From contig CAZBPZ010000073.1 in NCBI GenBank assembly GCA_964493955.1, forward strand, positions 1 to 7,902: DNA of 7,902 nt. The letters run 5' to 3'. The translations under genes were made by a program, and so were the position numbers. This document shows, piece after piece, positions 7,302-7,902 of the stretch (its first letter is position 1; each line of letters starts with the position of its first letter). The notes below the pieces were generated by a model. That model was not told where the DNA came from. It searched no databases and worked only from the letters and a program-made list of their open reading frames with translations. The stretch comes from CAZBPZ01 sp964493955 (GTDB lineage Bacteria > Chloroflexota > Dehalococcoidia > Dehalococcoidales > Fen-1064).

Positions 7302-7902
7302 TCAGGCAGGGCGCACCCGCACTGCCTGCCTCCTCCACCGGGAGACGGGCGCACCCCGCCGGCCCGATTTATGATGGGCCATCACCTGCCCGGCCCACCG
7401 GTAGGTCAGCTCCAACCCTTCCTCCAGGCCGACACGCGGCCGCCAGCCCAGCACCTCCTCCGTCCGCCGTATATCAGGCTGGCGTCCGCGCCTGCCCCGG
7501 GGCGCCATAACATCATAGACCGGCTGAATCCTTTTACCCGAGCAAGCAATGAGCCGGCGGGCAAGCTCGTCCAGCGATACCGCCCGGTCCGAGCCGATGT
7601 CCAGCGGGCAGTCGTAGCTCGCCTCCATCAGCGCCAGGGTGGCATCCACACAATCGTCCACGTAGCAGTAGGCACGGGGGGCCTGGCTGTCTCCCCGGAC
7701 CACCACGGTACCCGGGTCGGTTGCCCCCGCCACCTGCCAGACCAGGCTGGCCAGGCCTCTCTCTCCACCGGAGCAAGGGGTGCCGCCCGGCCCGTAGATG
7801 TTATGGTAACGGGCAATCCTGACATCCAGCCCGTAGTCATGCTGGTAGGCCAGGAGCACCCGCTCGGTGAACAGTTTCTGCCAGGCCCTGGCATCGGCCG
7901 GC
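7302..7902 (-). CDS. NAD-dependent nucleotide-sugar epimerase/dehydratase, extended SDR family, GDP-mannose 3,5-epimerase-like (5' partial)
   Basis: About 200 C-terminal residues are visible; the N-terminal Rossmann half with the GxxGxxG motif is outside the window. Seen in order: ADARAWQKLF, at the place of the family's YxxxK catalytic motif; DYGLDVRIARYHNIYGPGG, matching the HNIYGP block of GDP-mannose 3,5-epimerase-like proteins; RAYCYVDDCVDATLALM; LDIGSDRAVSLDELA; and RGRRGRQPDIRRTEEVLGWRP followed by LEEGLELTYRW, the usual C-terminal substrate-binding segment. An arginine-rich tail of about 25 residues follows. It probably acts in cell-surface polysaccharide sugar synthesis and is unrelated to the redox operon. 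The YxxxK tyrosine position appears to be Arg (codon at 7887-7889), and the GME-type lysine after HNIYGP is not evident, so the exact reaction cannot be named. Confidence 0.8.
   Translation of the reverse strand, partial: PADARAWQKLFTERVLLAYQHDYGLDVRIARYHNIYGPGGTPCSGGERGLASLVWQVAGATDPGTVVVRGDSQAPRAYCYVDDCVDATLALMEASYDCPLDIGSDRAVSLDELARRLIACSGKRIQPVYDVMAPRGRRGRQPDIRRTEEVLGWRPRVGLEEGLELTYRWAGQVMAHHKSGRRGAPVSRWRRQAVRVRPA

Noticed and set aside
7304..7331. Inverted repeat AGGCAGG/CCTGCCT with a 14-nt loop as a terminator of the redox operon
   Set aside because: Only a 7-bp stem with a large loop, no T-tract after it, and it lies inside the epimerase coding end.
7238..7510. Small plus-strand reading frame overlapping the end of nfnB and the epimerase
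   Set aside because: Proline/alanine-rich shadow of the epimerase on the other strand, with no ribosome binding site.

Overview
This window is GC-rich and holds an energy-metabolism operon from an anaerobic bacterium. It encodes the C-terminal part of a NuoF/HydB-type flavoprotein fused to a glutamate-synthase-small-subunit (GltD/NfnB-like) module, a selenocysteine-containing molybdenum/tungsten formate dehydrogenase catalytic subunit, and both subunits of an NfnAB-type ferredoxin:NAD(P)H transhydrogenase. A nucleotide-sugar epimerase/dehydratase fragment lies on the opposite strand at the right edge. The gene set fits a Wood-Ljungdahl or formate-metabolising anaerobe, such as an acetogenic Firmicute or a Dehalococcoidia/Chloroflexota-like organism. 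I cannot fix the phylum from the sequence, and the cell must also carry selABCD.

Layout. Bases 1-2112 (+): FdhB/HydB-like subunit, 5' end outside the window. Its SLBB and N3-type [4Fe-4S] domains run straight into a complete FAD/NAD(P)H GltD-like module. Bases 2149-4899 (+): FdhA, one 916-residue protein read through an in-frame TGA at 3265-3267. The TGA is followed by a hairpin whose key bases occupy the same positions as in the E. coli fdhF SECIS. Bases 4900-4960: spacer with a 9-bp bulged hairpin. Bases 4961-5800 (+): NfnA-like FAD/[2Fe-2S] subunit starting at GTG, with an altered glycine-rich nucleotide-binding loop. Bases 5823-7274 (+): NfnB. Bases 7302-7902 (-): C-terminal part of an SDR-type nucleotide-sugar epimerase, converging on nfnB with only 27 bp between.

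How the genes may work together. FdhA interconverts formate and CO2 and passes electrons through its many Fe-S clusters to the NuoF-like flavoprotein, which reacts with NAD(P)H and possibly ferredoxin. NfnAB couples reduced ferredoxin and NADH to NADPH by flavin-based bifurcation. Co-transcription suggests that formate/CO2 conversion is tied to NADPH/NADH/ferredoxin balancing. The less ordinary features are the GltD-like module fused to the FDH flavoprotein, whose cysteine motif is circularly permuted relative to NfnB, and the NfnA with a degenerate dinucleotide loop. Together they raise the possibility of a variant formate dehydrogenase-transhydrogenase assembly rather than the two textbook enzymes side by side. 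That is inference. The selenoprotein call is the strongest non-trivial result.
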